Shown here: positions 55,918 through 64,000 of the stretch, piece by piece
Numbering within the stretch: the stretch's first letter is position 1
How the letters are laid out: every line of letters begins with the position of its first letter
Program-made: the position numbers and the translations under genes
Assembly (NCBI RefSeq): GCF_018278905.1
Contig: NZ_CP046600.1
Location: 2,976,001 to 3,040,000, forward strand
Length of the DNA stretch: 64,000 nt
Direction of reading: 5' to 3'
Source of the DNA: Mycobacterium spongiae
Lineage (GTDB): Bacteria > Actinomycetota > Actinomycetes > Mycobacteriales > Mycobacteriaceae
The notes under the pieces: model-generated
The model's database searches: none
The model's input: the letters and a program-made list of their open reading frames with translations, nothing else
What the model was told of the DNA's origin: nothing

Positions 55918-58266
55918 CAGTTGGGTTGGACTCATTCAGTGGGACCACGCCACGGTGTCCGGTGGAAGCGCCTTGGTGTCTTCGGGGATCGCTATACGTT
56001 GAGCCCGCGGTGGTTGATCGGGCGCCGTCTGATCAGTGTTGATGTGCTCTAGCAGGAGGACGGCGATGGCCTATGTGATGGCGGCCCCGCAGGAGCTGGT
56101 GGCGGCGGTAGCAGATCTTGAGGGTATCGGCTCAGCGCTTAGCGCAGCCACTGTGGCTGCGGCGGCCCCGACCACGGCGCTGTTGGCCGCCGGTGGTGAT
56201 GAGGTGTCGGCGGCTATCGCGGCGCTGTTGTCTGGGCACGCCCGCGACTATCAGGTGCTCAGCGCCGAGATGGCGGGCTTTTATCAGCAGTTCGTGCAGA
56301 CCTTGAATGACGCTGGGGGCGCCTATGCCGGTGCCGAGGCCGCCAACGCTTCCCCGCTGCAAAACCTTGAGCACGACGTGCTCGCGGCGATCAACGCGCC
56401 CACTCAGGCGTTGTTGGGGCGCCCGCTGATCGGCAACGGCGCCAACGGGACCGCGCCGGGGCAGGCCGGTGGGGCCGGCGGGTTGTTGTACGGCAACGGC
56501 GGGGACGGCGGACCCAGCGGTGCCGGCGGTAATGCCGGCCTGATCGGCAACGGCGGTGCCGGCGGGAACGCGGTGACCCCCGGCGCGTTTGGCGGCCACG
56601 GCGGCAACGGCGGGCTGTGGTTCGGCAACGGCGGGGACGGCGGGGAAGCCGCAACCGGCGCCAACGGCGGCAACGGCGGCCACGCCGGGGCGCTGTCGCT
56701 ATTCGGTCGTGGCGGTGATGGCGGAGCCGGCGGGGCCGGCGGGAGCGCGGTGACCCCCGGCGCGTTTGGCGGCCACGGCGGCAACGGCGGGCTGTGGTTC
56801 GGCAACGGCGGGGACGGCGGGGAAGCCGGAACCGGCGCCAACGGCGGCAACGGCGGCCACGCCGGGGCGCTGTCGCTATTCGGTAGTGGCGGTGATGGCG
56901 GAGCCGGCGGTGTCGGCGGGACTGGCGGTGTCGGCGGGACCGGCGGGACCGGCGGTAACGCCGCGCTGCTGATCGGTGCCGGCGGGAACGGCGGCGACGG
57001 CGGGACCGGCGGGACCGGGGCCGCTGGTGATCTTGCTGTCAACAGCGGTGCCCCCGGTGATGGCGGTGATGGCGGGACCGGCGGGACTGGCGGACGGGGA
57101 GCAATCCTGTCCGGGGGCAGTGGGAACGGCGGTCGCGGCGGTGACGGTGGCGCCGGCGGTGCCGGGGCTACCGGGGCGACCGGTGTCAGCGGTGTCAATG
57201 ATGGTGCCGGCGGTGCCGGTCCTGACGGCGGCCGCGGCGGGACCGGTGGCAACGGTGGAGACGCCGGAGCCGGTGGTGAGGGCTTTTTTGGTGTGGGACG
57301 GGACGGTAGCCAAGGCGCCGGCGGTGACGGAGGCGACGGCGGTGCCGGCGGGATCCCCGGTGACGGCGGTCACGGCGCTGACGGCGTGTGGGGTGTGAAC
57401 GCCGGCGCTGGTGGTGACGGTGGAGACGGCGGGAGCCCCGGTGCCGGCGGGAACGCCGGGACCGGTGGACAGGGCTCCACCCCCGGTGCGACCGGACAGA
57501 ACGGCGCCACCGCCACCAGCGGCGGGAACGGCGGGAACGGCGGGAACGGCGCAAATGCCACAGCGGGCAGCGTCGGCGGACGTGGTGGCGACGGCGGCGA
57601 CAGCATCAACGGAACCGGCGGTGCCGGCGGGACCGGCGGGACCGGCGGGAACGGCGCCACAGCGGGCAGCGTCGGCGGACGTGGTGGCGACGGCGGCGAC
57701 AGCATCAACGGAACCGGCGGTGCCGGCGGGACCGGCGGGACCGGCGGCGCCGGCGGCATCAGCGGTGGCCCCGACATTTACGGCGGTGGCGGCGGTGACG
57801 GCGGTGACGGCGGTACTAGCACCAACGGGACCGGCGGCGCCGGCGGGACCGGCGGGACGGGCAGCAACGGCCCCGACACCACAGAATCAAGTCAATACAG
57901 TTTCGGCGGGCACGGCGGTCACGGCGGGGCCGGCGGTAATAGCACCAACGGAAAGGGCGGTGTCGGCGGGATCGGCGGCGTCGGCGGTGACGGCGGTAGC
58001 GGCGGCGCACAGAGTTGGGGCGGTTACGGCGGTGCCGGCGGTAACGGCGGTGAGAGCACCAACGGAGCCGGCGGTGACGGCGGCACCGGCGGTCACGGTG
58101 GTGCCGAAGAGCGCGCCACCCTGCCCGCTAACGGCGGTGCCGGCGGTAGCGGCGGTAACGGCGGTGACGGCGCCGGCGGGATCGGCGGTGCCGGCGGTGC
58201 CGGCGGTGCCGCCGTTCCCGCTGGTGGCGCCGGCGGTCATGCTGGTCAAGGCGGTCCCGCCGCCTA
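55910..58266 (+). repeat. Large inverted repeat, left arm
   Basis: The DNA from 55910 rightward is the reverse complement of the DNA from 61201 leftward. The outer ~155 non-coding bases and the PE domain plus the first PGRS repeats are essentially identical by eye. Similarity then becomes patchy through the PGRS domains, which differ in repeat number, and ends exactly at the two stop codons. Confidence 0.9.
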
Positions 58267-58267
58267 G
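56066..58267 (+). CDS. PE_PGRS family protein (733 aa), left copy of an inverted pair
   Basis: PE domain ([18 protein letters not shown]; export motif YAGAE), linker [19 protein letters not shown], then PGRS to the C-terminus. The PGRS part has visible higher-order repeats: a 177-base (59-residue) unit starting at 56570 and again at 56747, and a 99-base (33-residue) unit near 57563 and 57662. ATG 56066 has AGGAGG at 56054-56059; the frame is open 10 codons upstream but without a site. The first ~175 residues match the right-hand copy at 58856-61045 exactly in the translation. It is probably an exported surface protein. Confidence 0.94.
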   Translation: MAYVMAAPQELVAAVADLEGIGSALSAATVAAAAPTTALLAAGGDEVSAAIAALLSGHARDYQVLSAEMAGFYQQFVQTLNDAGGAYAGAEAANASPLQNLEHDVLAAINAPTQALLGRPLIGNGANGTAPGQAGGAGGLLYGNGGDGGPSGAGGNAGLIGNGGAGGNAVTPGAFGGHGGNGGLWFGNGGDGGEAATGANGGNGGHAGALSLFGRGGDGGAGGAGGSAVTPGAFGGHGGNGGLWFGNGGDGGEAGTGANGGNGGHAGALSLFGSGGDGGAGGVGGTGGVGGTGGTGGNAALLIGAGGNGGDGGTGGTGAAGDLAVNSGAPGDGGDGGTGGTGGRGAILSGGSGNGGRGGDGGAGGAGATGATGVSGVNDGAGGAGPDGGRGGTGGNGGDAGAGGEGFFGVGRDGSQGAGGDGGDGGAGGIPGDGGHGADGVWGVNAGAGGDGGDGGSPGAGGNAGTGGQGSTPGATGQNGATATSGGNGGNGGNGANATAGSVGGRGGDGGDSINGTGGAGGTGGTGGNGATAGSVGGRGGDGGDSINGTGGAGGTGGTGGAGGISGGPDIYGGGGGDGGDGGTSTNGTGGAGGTGGTGSNGPDTTESSQYSFGGHGGHGGAGGNSTNGKGGVGGIGGVGGDGGSGGAQSWGGYGGAGGNGGESTNGAGGDGGTGGHGGAEERATLPANGGAGGSGGNGGDGAGGIGGAGGAGGAAVPAGGAGGHAGQGGPAA

Positions 58268-58855
58268 GCTAGGGGCGTGTCTTCCAATGTCGAGTCGTTG
58301 TGTAGGCACTGATGATTGAGGCGACCAGAAGAACGCTGCCGAGGCACTCTGCCTACCCGGGCGACCCGGCTTGCGCGCCAACGCGGCCAAGGCGCCGTCC
58401 TTCACGGCGGCAGGCCGGCGGAGATTGCCGCTGGTGCAAGGCAGTGAAGTACGCGGCAGTGGAATAGATGCTCTGACAAAGATTTACGAGGAGAGGCGCA
58501 GAAACCTACGCGACCGCCCAACACTCACGTACAGCCACTGTCGCGCTACGCTCGCCACCTGCGTGGAGAGCCTCATCTTCTGCCCCGCCCCTTGGGTGCG
58601 AGATAGCGAACGCAGTCGCTCGTCTAATGCCGAAGGCTGCGGCCAGTTCTCGGACCAATTCCCGGTAGCGGCGAGCCGACGTAGTTGGTCCGGGCCGGGC
58701 TTTCACCAGCAATGGTGTTGCGACGCTATGACACCGCCGGCTGGTGTTGGAGGTAGTCGCTCTGGGAGAACGGATTCCGTGAGCCTGCGGGCTACAGCGC
58801 GCATAACGGATCAGCTGCCCCGGCCAAATCGTTACCCAGTCCGGTCGTCGACTGG
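58268..58855. other. Unique spacer of the inverted duplication
   Basis: About 590 bases between the convergent stops of the two PE_PGRS copies. It is not shared by the arms. A 68-codon minus-strand frame at 58506-58712 (with YRELVRELAAAFGIRRATA) might be a gene remnant, but I cannot place it. No insertion-sequence ends are evident. Confidence 0.45.
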
Positions 58856-61045
58856 CTAGGCGGCGGGACCCCCGGCGCCACCGGCTCCGCCGGCGCCACC
58901 GGCCGTGTCTTCGAAGCCGGGCGTATCGCCGGCTTTGCCGTCACCACCGGAACCGCCGCTGCCGTTACCGCCGTTGCCGCCGTTACCGCCGCTACCGGCC
59001 GCACCGCCACCGGTCATATCACCGCCGACACCGCCGTTACCACCGTCACCACCGGCTCCGTGGGTGCTGGCACCGCCGTTACCGCCGTCACCGCCAAGGC
59101 CGCCGAAACTGCCTTCATTGGCGTTGCCGCCGAAACCGCCCGCGCCGCCGATACCGCCGACGCCGCCGACACCGTTGGTGCTCGCGCCGCCGATACCGCC
59201 GGTACCGCCGGTACCGCCGTATGTGTTGTCAACGTTGTTCTGGGGGGCCCCGCCGGCCCCGCCGGTCCCGCCGGCGCCGCCGGTCCCGTTAGTGCTAGTA
59301 CCGCCGATACCGCCGTTACCGCCGTTACCGCCCATACTCTCCTGGAGGTCGCTGCCTGGAGAGCCGATACCGCCGGTCCCGCCGGTCCCGCCGGCCCCTC
59401 CGGTTCCGTTGGTGCTAGCGCCGCCGGCGCCGCCGGTCCCGCCGGTACCGCCGGCCCCGTTGCCACTGCCGGTAGCGCCGTTGCCGCCGGCGCCGCCGGT
59501 CCCGCCGTCACCGACCTGCCCGCTGTCACCGCCGGTCCCCCCGTCCCCACCCGCTTCTCCCGCGCCGGTGGCATCAGCGCCGTTCCCGCCCTTCCCGCCG
59601 TTCCCGCCGCTGGTGGCGGTGGCGCCGTTCTGTCCATTCGAACCGGGGGTGGAGCCCTGTCCACCGGTCCCGAAGGCCCCGCCGGCACCGGGGTCGCCGT
59701 CTCCGCCGTCTCCGCCGTCACCGCCGCGACCATCGTTCACACCCCACACGCCGTCAGCGCCGTGACCGCCGTCACCGGGGCTCCCGCCGGCACCGCCGTC
59801 GCCTCCGTCACCGCCGGCGCCTTGGTTACCGTCCCGTCCCTCACTGAAAAAGCCCTCACCACCGGCTCCGGCGTCTCCACCGTTGCCGCCGGTCCCGCCG
59901 CGGCCGCCGTCAGTGCCGTCACCGCCGTCACCGCCGGCACCATCATTGACACCGCTGACACCGGTCGCTCCGGTAGCCCCGGTCGCGCCGGCACCGCCGT
60001 CACCGCCGTGACCGCCGGAACCGCCGTTCCCGCCGTTCCCACTGCCCCCGGACAGGATTGCTCCCCGTCCGCCAGTCCCGCCGGTCCCGCCGTCACCGGC
60101 GGCACCGCCGTCACCGGCGGCACCGCTGTTGACAGCAAGATCGCCAGCGGCCCCGGTAGCCCCGTTGCCGCCGGTCCCGCCGTCGCCGCCGTTCCCGCCG
60201 GCACCGATCAGCAGCGCGGCGTTACCGCCGGTCCCGCCGGTCCCGCCGGTCCCGCCGACAACGCCAGTCCCGCCGACACCGCCGGCTCCGCCATTACCGC
60301 CACTACCGAACAGCGACAGCGCCCCGGCGTGGCCGCCGTGGCCGCCGTTCCCGCCGACACTGCCAGTCCCGCCGGCCCCGCCGGCTCCGCCATCACCGCC
60401 ACGACCGAATAGCGACAGCGCCCCGGCGTGGCCGCCGTTGCCGCCGTTGGCGCCGGTTGCGGCTTCCCCGCCGTCCCCGCCGTTGCCGAACCACAGCCCG
60501 CCGTTGCCGCCGTGGCCACCGAACAAGCCGGGGGTCACCGCGTTCCCGCCGGCACCGCCGTTGCCGATCAGGCCGGCATTACCGCCGGCACCGCTGGGTC
60601 CGCCGTCCCCGCCGTTGCCGTACAACAACCCGCCGGCCCCACCGGCCTGCCCCGGCGCGGTCCCGTTGGCGCCGTTGCCGATCAGCGGGCGCCCCAACAA
60701 CGCCTGAGTGGGCGCGTTGATCGCCGCGAGCACGTCGTGCTCAAGGTTTTGCAGCGGGGAAGCGTTGGCGGCCTCGGCGCCGGCATAGGCGCCCCCAGCG
60801 TCATTCAAGGTCTGCACGAACTGCTGATAAAAGCCCGCCATCTCGGCGCTGAGCACCTGATAGTCGCGGGCGTGCCCAGACAACAGCGCCGCGATAGCCG
60901 CCGACACCTCATCACCACCGGCGGCCAACAGCGCCGTGGTCGGGGCCGCCGCAGCCACAGTGGCTGCGCTAAGCGCTGAGCCGATACCCTCAAGATCTGC
61001 TACCGCCGCCACCAGCTCCTGCGGGGCCGCCATCACATAGGCCAT
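58856..61045 (-). CDS. PE_PGRS family protein (729 aa), right copy of an inverted pair
   Basis: It has the same PE domain and linker as the left copy, starting [12 protein letters not shown]; the first difference is AVTPGLFGG here against AVTPGAFGG there. The PGRS domains then differ in repeat content: this copy lacks the second AVTPG 59-residue unit and carries its own tail units (for example [16 protein letters not shown] repeats). Both end in GGPAA. ATG 61045 has AGGAGG upstream in the arm shared with the other copy, so the two genes probably have the same promoter sequence and are co-regulated unless only one is active. Confidence 0.94.
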   Translation of the reverse strand: MAYVMAAPQELVAAVADLEGIGSALSAATVAAAAPTTALLAAGGDEVSAAIAALLSGHARDYQVLSAEMAGFYQQFVQTLNDAGGAYAGAEAANASPLQNLEHDVLAAINAPTQALLGRPLIGNGANGTAPGQAGGAGGLLYGNGGDGGPSGAGGNAGLIGNGGAGGNAVTPGLFGGHGGNGGLWFGNGGDGGEAATGANGGNGGHAGALSLFGRGGDGGAGGAGGTGSVGGNGGHGGHAGALSLFGSGGNGGAGGVGGTGVVGGTGGTGGTGGNAALLIGAGGNGGDGGTGGNGATGAAGDLAVNSGAAGDGGAAGDGGTGGTGGRGAILSGGSGNGGNGGSGGHGGDGGAGATGATGATGVSGVNDGAGGDGGDGTDGGRGGTGGNGGDAGAGGEGFFSEGRDGNQGAGGDGGDGGAGGSPGDGGHGADGVWGVNDGRGGDGGDGGDGDPGAGGAFGTGGQGSTPGSNGQNGATATSGGNGGKGGNGADATGAGEAGGDGGTGGDSGQVGDGGTGGAGGNGATGSGNGAGGTGGTGGAGGASTNGTGGAGGTGGTGGIGSPGSDLQESMGGNGGNGGIGGTSTNGTGGAGGTGGAGGAPQNNVDNTYGGTGGTGGIGGASTNGVGGVGGIGGAGGFGGNANEGSFGGLGGDGGNGGASTHGAGGDGGNGGVGGDMTGGGAAGSGGNGGNGGNGSGGSGGDGKAGDTPGFEDTAGGAGGAGGAGGPAA

Positions 61046-61201
61046 CGCCGTCCTCCTGCTAGAGCACATCAACACTGATCAGACGGCGCCCGATCAACCA
61101 CCGCGGGCTCAACGTATAGCGATCCCCGAAGACACCAAGGCGCTTCCACCGGACACCGTGGCGTGGTCCCACTGAATGAGTCCAACCCAACTGAGAGTCC
61201 C
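58857..61201 (-). repeat. Large inverted repeat, right arm
   Basis: Reverse complement of 55910-58266. The outer limit is sharp: base 61201 still pairs with 55910, while 61202 does not pair with 55909. The first ~690 bases inward are nearly identical; the PGRS part has drifted by repeat gain and loss. Confidence 0.9.
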
Positions 61202-61363
61202 GTGCCCCGATGTCGGGCCAGGAGTGACGATGAACAGATGGCAAGCCGCATAGCTGCTGGACCACCAAACGGTTCCCCCTCAACCCCGCCCGCCCGTCTT
61301 GCATTCGAAGGTCCTTAGCAGCAGGGTGGCATTAGCCCAGCGCCCCAATCAGAAGAGAGACTC

Positions 61364-61820
61364 ATGCGCACTTTCGAGTCGGTCGCTGACCTCGCGGCCG
61401 CAGCGGGCGAGACCATCGGGCACAGCGACTGGGTGACCATCACTCAAGACGAGGTCAACCTGTTTGCTGATGCGACGGGCGATCACCAGTGGATCCATGT
61501 CGACCCGGAACGCGCGGCGGCGGGCCCGTTCGGCGGCACTATCGCGCACGCTTCATGACACTGGCGCTACTGCCGCGGCTGCAGCATCAGATCTACACTG
61601 TCAACCGAATCAAGCTCGCAATCAACTACGGCCTCAACAAAGTCCGCTTTCCCGCACCGGTATTGGTGGGCTCCAGAGTGCGGGCGAGCAGTTCGCTGGT
61701 CGGTGTCGAAGACCTCGCCAAAGGCGCCGCGCAGGCCACTTTGTCAACCACAGTCGAGATCGACGTTCCAGCAAGCCGGCGTGTGTCGCCGAGAGCATCG
61801 TGCGCTGTATCTCGGAGTGA
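61364..61820 (+). pseudogene. htdZ: MaoC-like hydratase (Rv0130/HtdZ-like) broken by two frameshifts
   Basis: It begins [20 protein letters not shown] and runs well to PFGGTIAHA, then hits a stop. The family sequence continues one frame over ([13 protein letters not shown] through VEDLAKGAAQATLSTTVEIDV), then shifts again and ends in a third frame (SKPACVAESIVRCISE). Joined, it matches M. tuberculosis HtdZ (Rv0130), a ~150-residue R-specific enoyl-CoA hydratase or 3-hydroxyacyl dehydratase. The first break looks like a single lost G in GCACGGCTTC at about 61549; the second is another one-base loss near 61770. The active-site HD-containing region ([18 protein letters not shown]) is intact, but no full protein can be made. 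Confidence 0.88.
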
Positions 61821-61926
61821 CGGGCTAGGGCGCGTCTCTCGAATGGAAAGGCGTTGACGAGCGAGGATTGACCGCGTGATTCTCCGAGGGACCGTCCAAA
61901 GTCACTCGAGCAAAGGAATCGACGCG

Positions 61927-62427
61927 ATGACCACTGCCCACGATATCGATCTGCCGACTGCGTTGGCCCAACGACTCACGGCCACCCATCCCGACGTGTT
62001 GCGCGAGTTGATCGCGACGTTCATCCACACCCTGTTGGATGCTGAGGCCGATGCGGTGTGCGGGGGCGGGATATGGCGAACGCAGTGAAGCGCGGACTAA
62101 TCAGCGCAACGGGTATCGGCGTCGCCAGTTCGATACGAGGGCCGGCACATTGGACTTGGCGATCCCCAAGCTGCGGCACGGGTCGTATTTCCCGGACTGG
62201 CCGCTGGAACGCCGCAAACGCGCCGAGCGTGCCCTGACCACGGTGGTGGCCACCTGTTATCTACTCGGGGTATCGACGCGGCGGATGGACAAGCTCGTCG
62301 AAACCCTCGGGATCACCAGCCTGTCTAAGTCGCAGGTCTCGGTGATGGCCAAGGATCTCGACACCGCCGTAGAGGCGTTTCGAACCCGACCGCTCGACGC
62401 CGGCCCGTACACATTCGTCGCAGCCCG
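61927..62427 (+). pseudogene. IS256-family (IS1081-like) transposase remnant
   Basis: It starts MTTAHDIDLPTALAQRLTAT and matches the N-terminal ~165 residues of IS1081-type transposases, with CGAGYGERSEARTNQRNGYR, LAIPKLRHGSYFPDW, LERRKRAERALTTVVATCYL and TRRMDKLVETLGITSLSKSQ. One extra G near 62057 shifts the frame, and the match stops at TFVAA (about 62425), before the catalytic DDE residues. The element is therefore dead and truncated at its 3' end. The left terminal repeat would lie in 61857-61926, but I could not confirm it. Confidence 0.88.
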
Positions 62428-62865
62428 ACGTCTGATGCAATATGCAGTGGCTAACCTGACATAATGTCGCTTATCGGTAGACACCCAACGCGGGGTTGCA
62501 CAAAGTTGCATTAGGCGCAAGGACTCTCTGCGCGGATGGCGACGTTGGCGCAAGCTGACAGGCATGACCACCTTCCCGTCCATCCCATCGGCCGTCGTCC
62601 GTTAACGTGGCAGCTTGAAGTAGGTTTCAATCACTTGATGAATGACCTTGTTCTTAGGTGACGAGGTGCTGATGCGGCCCTTATCCTCCCGGCCCGCCGG
62701 AGCCCCCAAAACGTCACAGTGACGAATATCCATGTCCCAGCCTGGCGTATTGACTATTCAGCGATGCCCCGCTGAGGAGCTTCCAGGCTTCGTTCCTCGC
62801 GTTCTGCGTACCGATGTTCTGCGTGCAGACGAGACTGTCTTCGATGCAATCGCTTGGGTTGACTT
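62428..62865. other. Gene-free DNA between two IS remnants
   Basis: About 440 bases with only short frames. The words TTGCACAAAGTTGCA near 62494-62512 form a small direct repeat. Otherwise nothing is recognised. Confidence 0.4.
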
Positions 62866-62986
62866 GCCGGTTTACCGGTGTCGACTCGAAGACTGGCGCC
62901 ACGACTACAACAAACCAACAGGCCCCACTCTGCCCACGGCGAACTCACCAGCCGAATTCGCCCAACGATGGTCTACGACCCGCTAA
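62866..62986 (+). pseudogene. IS3-family transposase (OrfB) C-terminal remnant
   Basis: The pieces RLEDWRHDYN (frame of 62732), NRPHSAHGELT (frame of 62878), and SPAEFAQRWSTTR (frame of 62732) together spell the C-terminal end of an IS3-family integrase-type transposase, with two compensating frameshifts. Upstream codons do not match. It is a dead fragment beside the A+T-rich methyltransferase gene. Confidence 0.75.
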
Positions 62987-63032
62987 CCCGACGCTGCATA
63001 GCAACCGGATCGCCGAAACTGGATGGAGCGGA

Positions 63033-63671
63033 TTACCCCCGCTTTGCTACCACAAAATAGCTAGACGCTCCTTTATATATTTTATCAGTGTCAATAATCT
63101 GAAAATTCCCATTTTCAATTAAATCGTCCAGCTCGGAGCTTTCTAGCCTTCTTATAGGGATGGGGATTACTCCAATTTTGCTCAATATCCGGAACGCCTG
63201 TATTTGGATACCAACTGAAAGTGACAGCTTATCTCGCAAGCAGGGTGTCACCGAAATAACCAGCCCCCCAGGCTTCAGCAGCCCATGTATTCTTTGCAGA
63301 ACCTTCTTGGGATTAGGCACTGTGTGCAACACATTGAAAGCTAGAATCGCATCGAATGTTTCTTCCGGGTACCTCTCATCGAAGATATCGGCTTGTACAA
63401 AACTCACATTCTCGACGCCACGAGCAGCTGCTTTCGCTTTCGCTAATCCAATCATCTTAGATGAGATATCGATGGAATGGATCTCCGCAACCTCACTGGC
63501 AAGCTCACAAGATGTGGTGCCTGTTCCGCATCCATAATCCAAAATAATGTCGCTAACTTTGAGGTGCTTTCTGGCGTTCTCCCTGCTTTTGCTATGAATA
63601 TACTCGAATCGTTCCTCGGTTTTATCGTACTTCTTTGCGGAGTTATCCCAGAACTCTTCCGATTTATCCAT
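63033..63671 (-). CDS. Class I SAM-dependent methyltransferase, A+T-rich
   Basis: A 212-residue methyltransferase. SAM motif I is ILDYGCGTGTTSCELA, followed by an acidic HSIDIS strand end, FVQADIFDE and AFNVLHTVPNPKKVL; the C-terminal cap includes GLLKPGGLVISVTPC. Substrate unknown. ATG 63671 is chosen for GAGGGAAC upstream; a TTG at 63692 is possible. Codon use is strikingly A+T-rich (many AAA, ATT, TTA, GAA) compared with every other gene here, and many Lys and Ile codons are unlike mycobacterial genes. With IS remnants on its left, this points to acquisition from a low-GC donor. No biosynthetic neighbours are visible before the window end. Confidence 0.88.
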   Translation of the reverse strand: MDKSEEFWDNSAKKYDKTEERFEYIHSKSRENARKHLKVSDIILDYGCGTGTTSCELASEVAEIHSIDISSKMIGLAKAKAAARGVENVSFVQADIFDERYPEETFDAILAFNVLHTVPNPKKVLQRIHGLLKPGGLVISVTPCLRDKLSLSVGIQIQAFRILSKIGVIPIPIRRLESSELDDLIENGNFQIIDTDKIYKGASSYFVVAKRG

Positions 63672-63799
63672 TTTCCTAGTTCCCTCTCGCAATTGTTAGA
63701 GCGCCCATCAATCGTATGGTTGTGGGCCTTGTCCTGGTGTTGTGGACGTGGGCCTTGTGGTTATGCCGCTTTCGGCTGCGTTGCGGGTATGTGGTTGTC

Positions 63800-63920
63800 C
63801 TTGCGTCATTGGCGGGGCCGGCTCGATGCCGTGGGGTCGATCTCTGCGCGACGTCAGCCCCGCGACAGCTACGAGCGGGTTTATGGCCAGCAGAATCCAC
63901 ACACGGTTAAGCACGTTCAT
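63800..63920 (-). pseudogene. Possible N-terminal remnant of an MmpS-like membrane protein
   Basis: On the minus strand the start MNVLNRVWILLAINPLVAVAGLTSRR resembles the opening of MmpS proteins (a basic residue, RVW, one transmembrane helix, then VSRLRG). The expected FGSE and periplasmic beta domain do not follow; the frame becomes Thr/Pro-rich and unrelated. The similarity is short and recalled rather than aligned. Confidence 0.3.
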
Positions 63921-64000
63921 CGACAGCCGCCCCCGCCGAACCGTGAAGCGAGTTCGACGCTCAGCAGCGCTGTCCGGTCGGCGCTCCGCGCTCTGGGGTC

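Overview
This window is high-GC actinobacterial DNA from a slow-growing Mycobacterium, probably from a large-genome species near M. kansasii or M. marinum (inferred). The evidence is the density of PE and PPE genes: two giant PPE-MPTR proteins, four PE_PGRS proteins and two PE proteins with hydrolase domains. There are also close counterparts of M. tuberculosis Rv1987, Rv1959c/Rv1960c (ParE1/ParD1) and Rv0130 (HtdZ). No rRNA, tRNA or CRISPR array was seen.

Layout. 0.2-2.7 kb: a translationally coupled TetR regulator, DinB-fold protein and cytochrome P450. 2.9-5.8 kb: a PE protein with a PE-PPE serine-hydrolase domain, then a nitrilase. 6.0-16.5 kb: a 3496-residue PPE-MPTR protein. 16.8-24.3 kb: a metabolic and transport block (MmgE/PrpD protein, membrane protein, P-type cation ATPase, quinone-oxidoreductase-like MDR enzyme, stand-alone TrpF-like protein, TetR regulator). 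24.4-38.8 kb: a second giant PPE-MPTR gene preceded on the same strand by a PE_PGRS gene, and a divergent PE_PGRS gene. 38.8-50.4 kb: O-methyltransferase, PE alpha/beta-hydrolase, secreted CBM2 protein, a WS/DGAT acyltransferase followed by a PAP2 phosphatase (a plausible triacylglycerol pair), LLM oxidoreductase, zinc-free ribosomal protein L36 under a Zur-like palindrome, mycofactocin-type SDR, a cysteine-rich secreted protein and a TIM-barrel isomerase-like protein.

51-55.3 kb is a toxin-antitoxin and regulator island: intact mazEF, an MFS exporter divergent from a MarR regulator, a fused mazEF remnant, and parDE. Several loci have perfect or near-perfect palindromes at their promoters, and a short dispersed repeat recurs four times. 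55.7-61.2 kb is a large inverted duplication carrying two PE_PGRS genes with the same start and diverged repeat tails. Its left edge cuts off a SoxR fragment. 61.3-64 kb is decaying and mobile DNA: a doubly frameshifted htdZ, IS256- and IS3-family remnants and an A+T-rich methyltransferase that looks horizontally acquired.

Two themes link the genes: envelope and surface proteins of the PE/PPE type (the PE proteins carry the YxxxE export motif used by type VII systems), and repeated rearrangement (module amplification, inverted duplication, TA turnover, IS remnants). The most interesting features are the shared ~1.3-kb super-repeat of the two giant PPE genes, the inverted PE_PGRS pair that truncates soxR, the Zur-type L36 switch, the TA-associated repeat and the A+T-rich methyltransferase.
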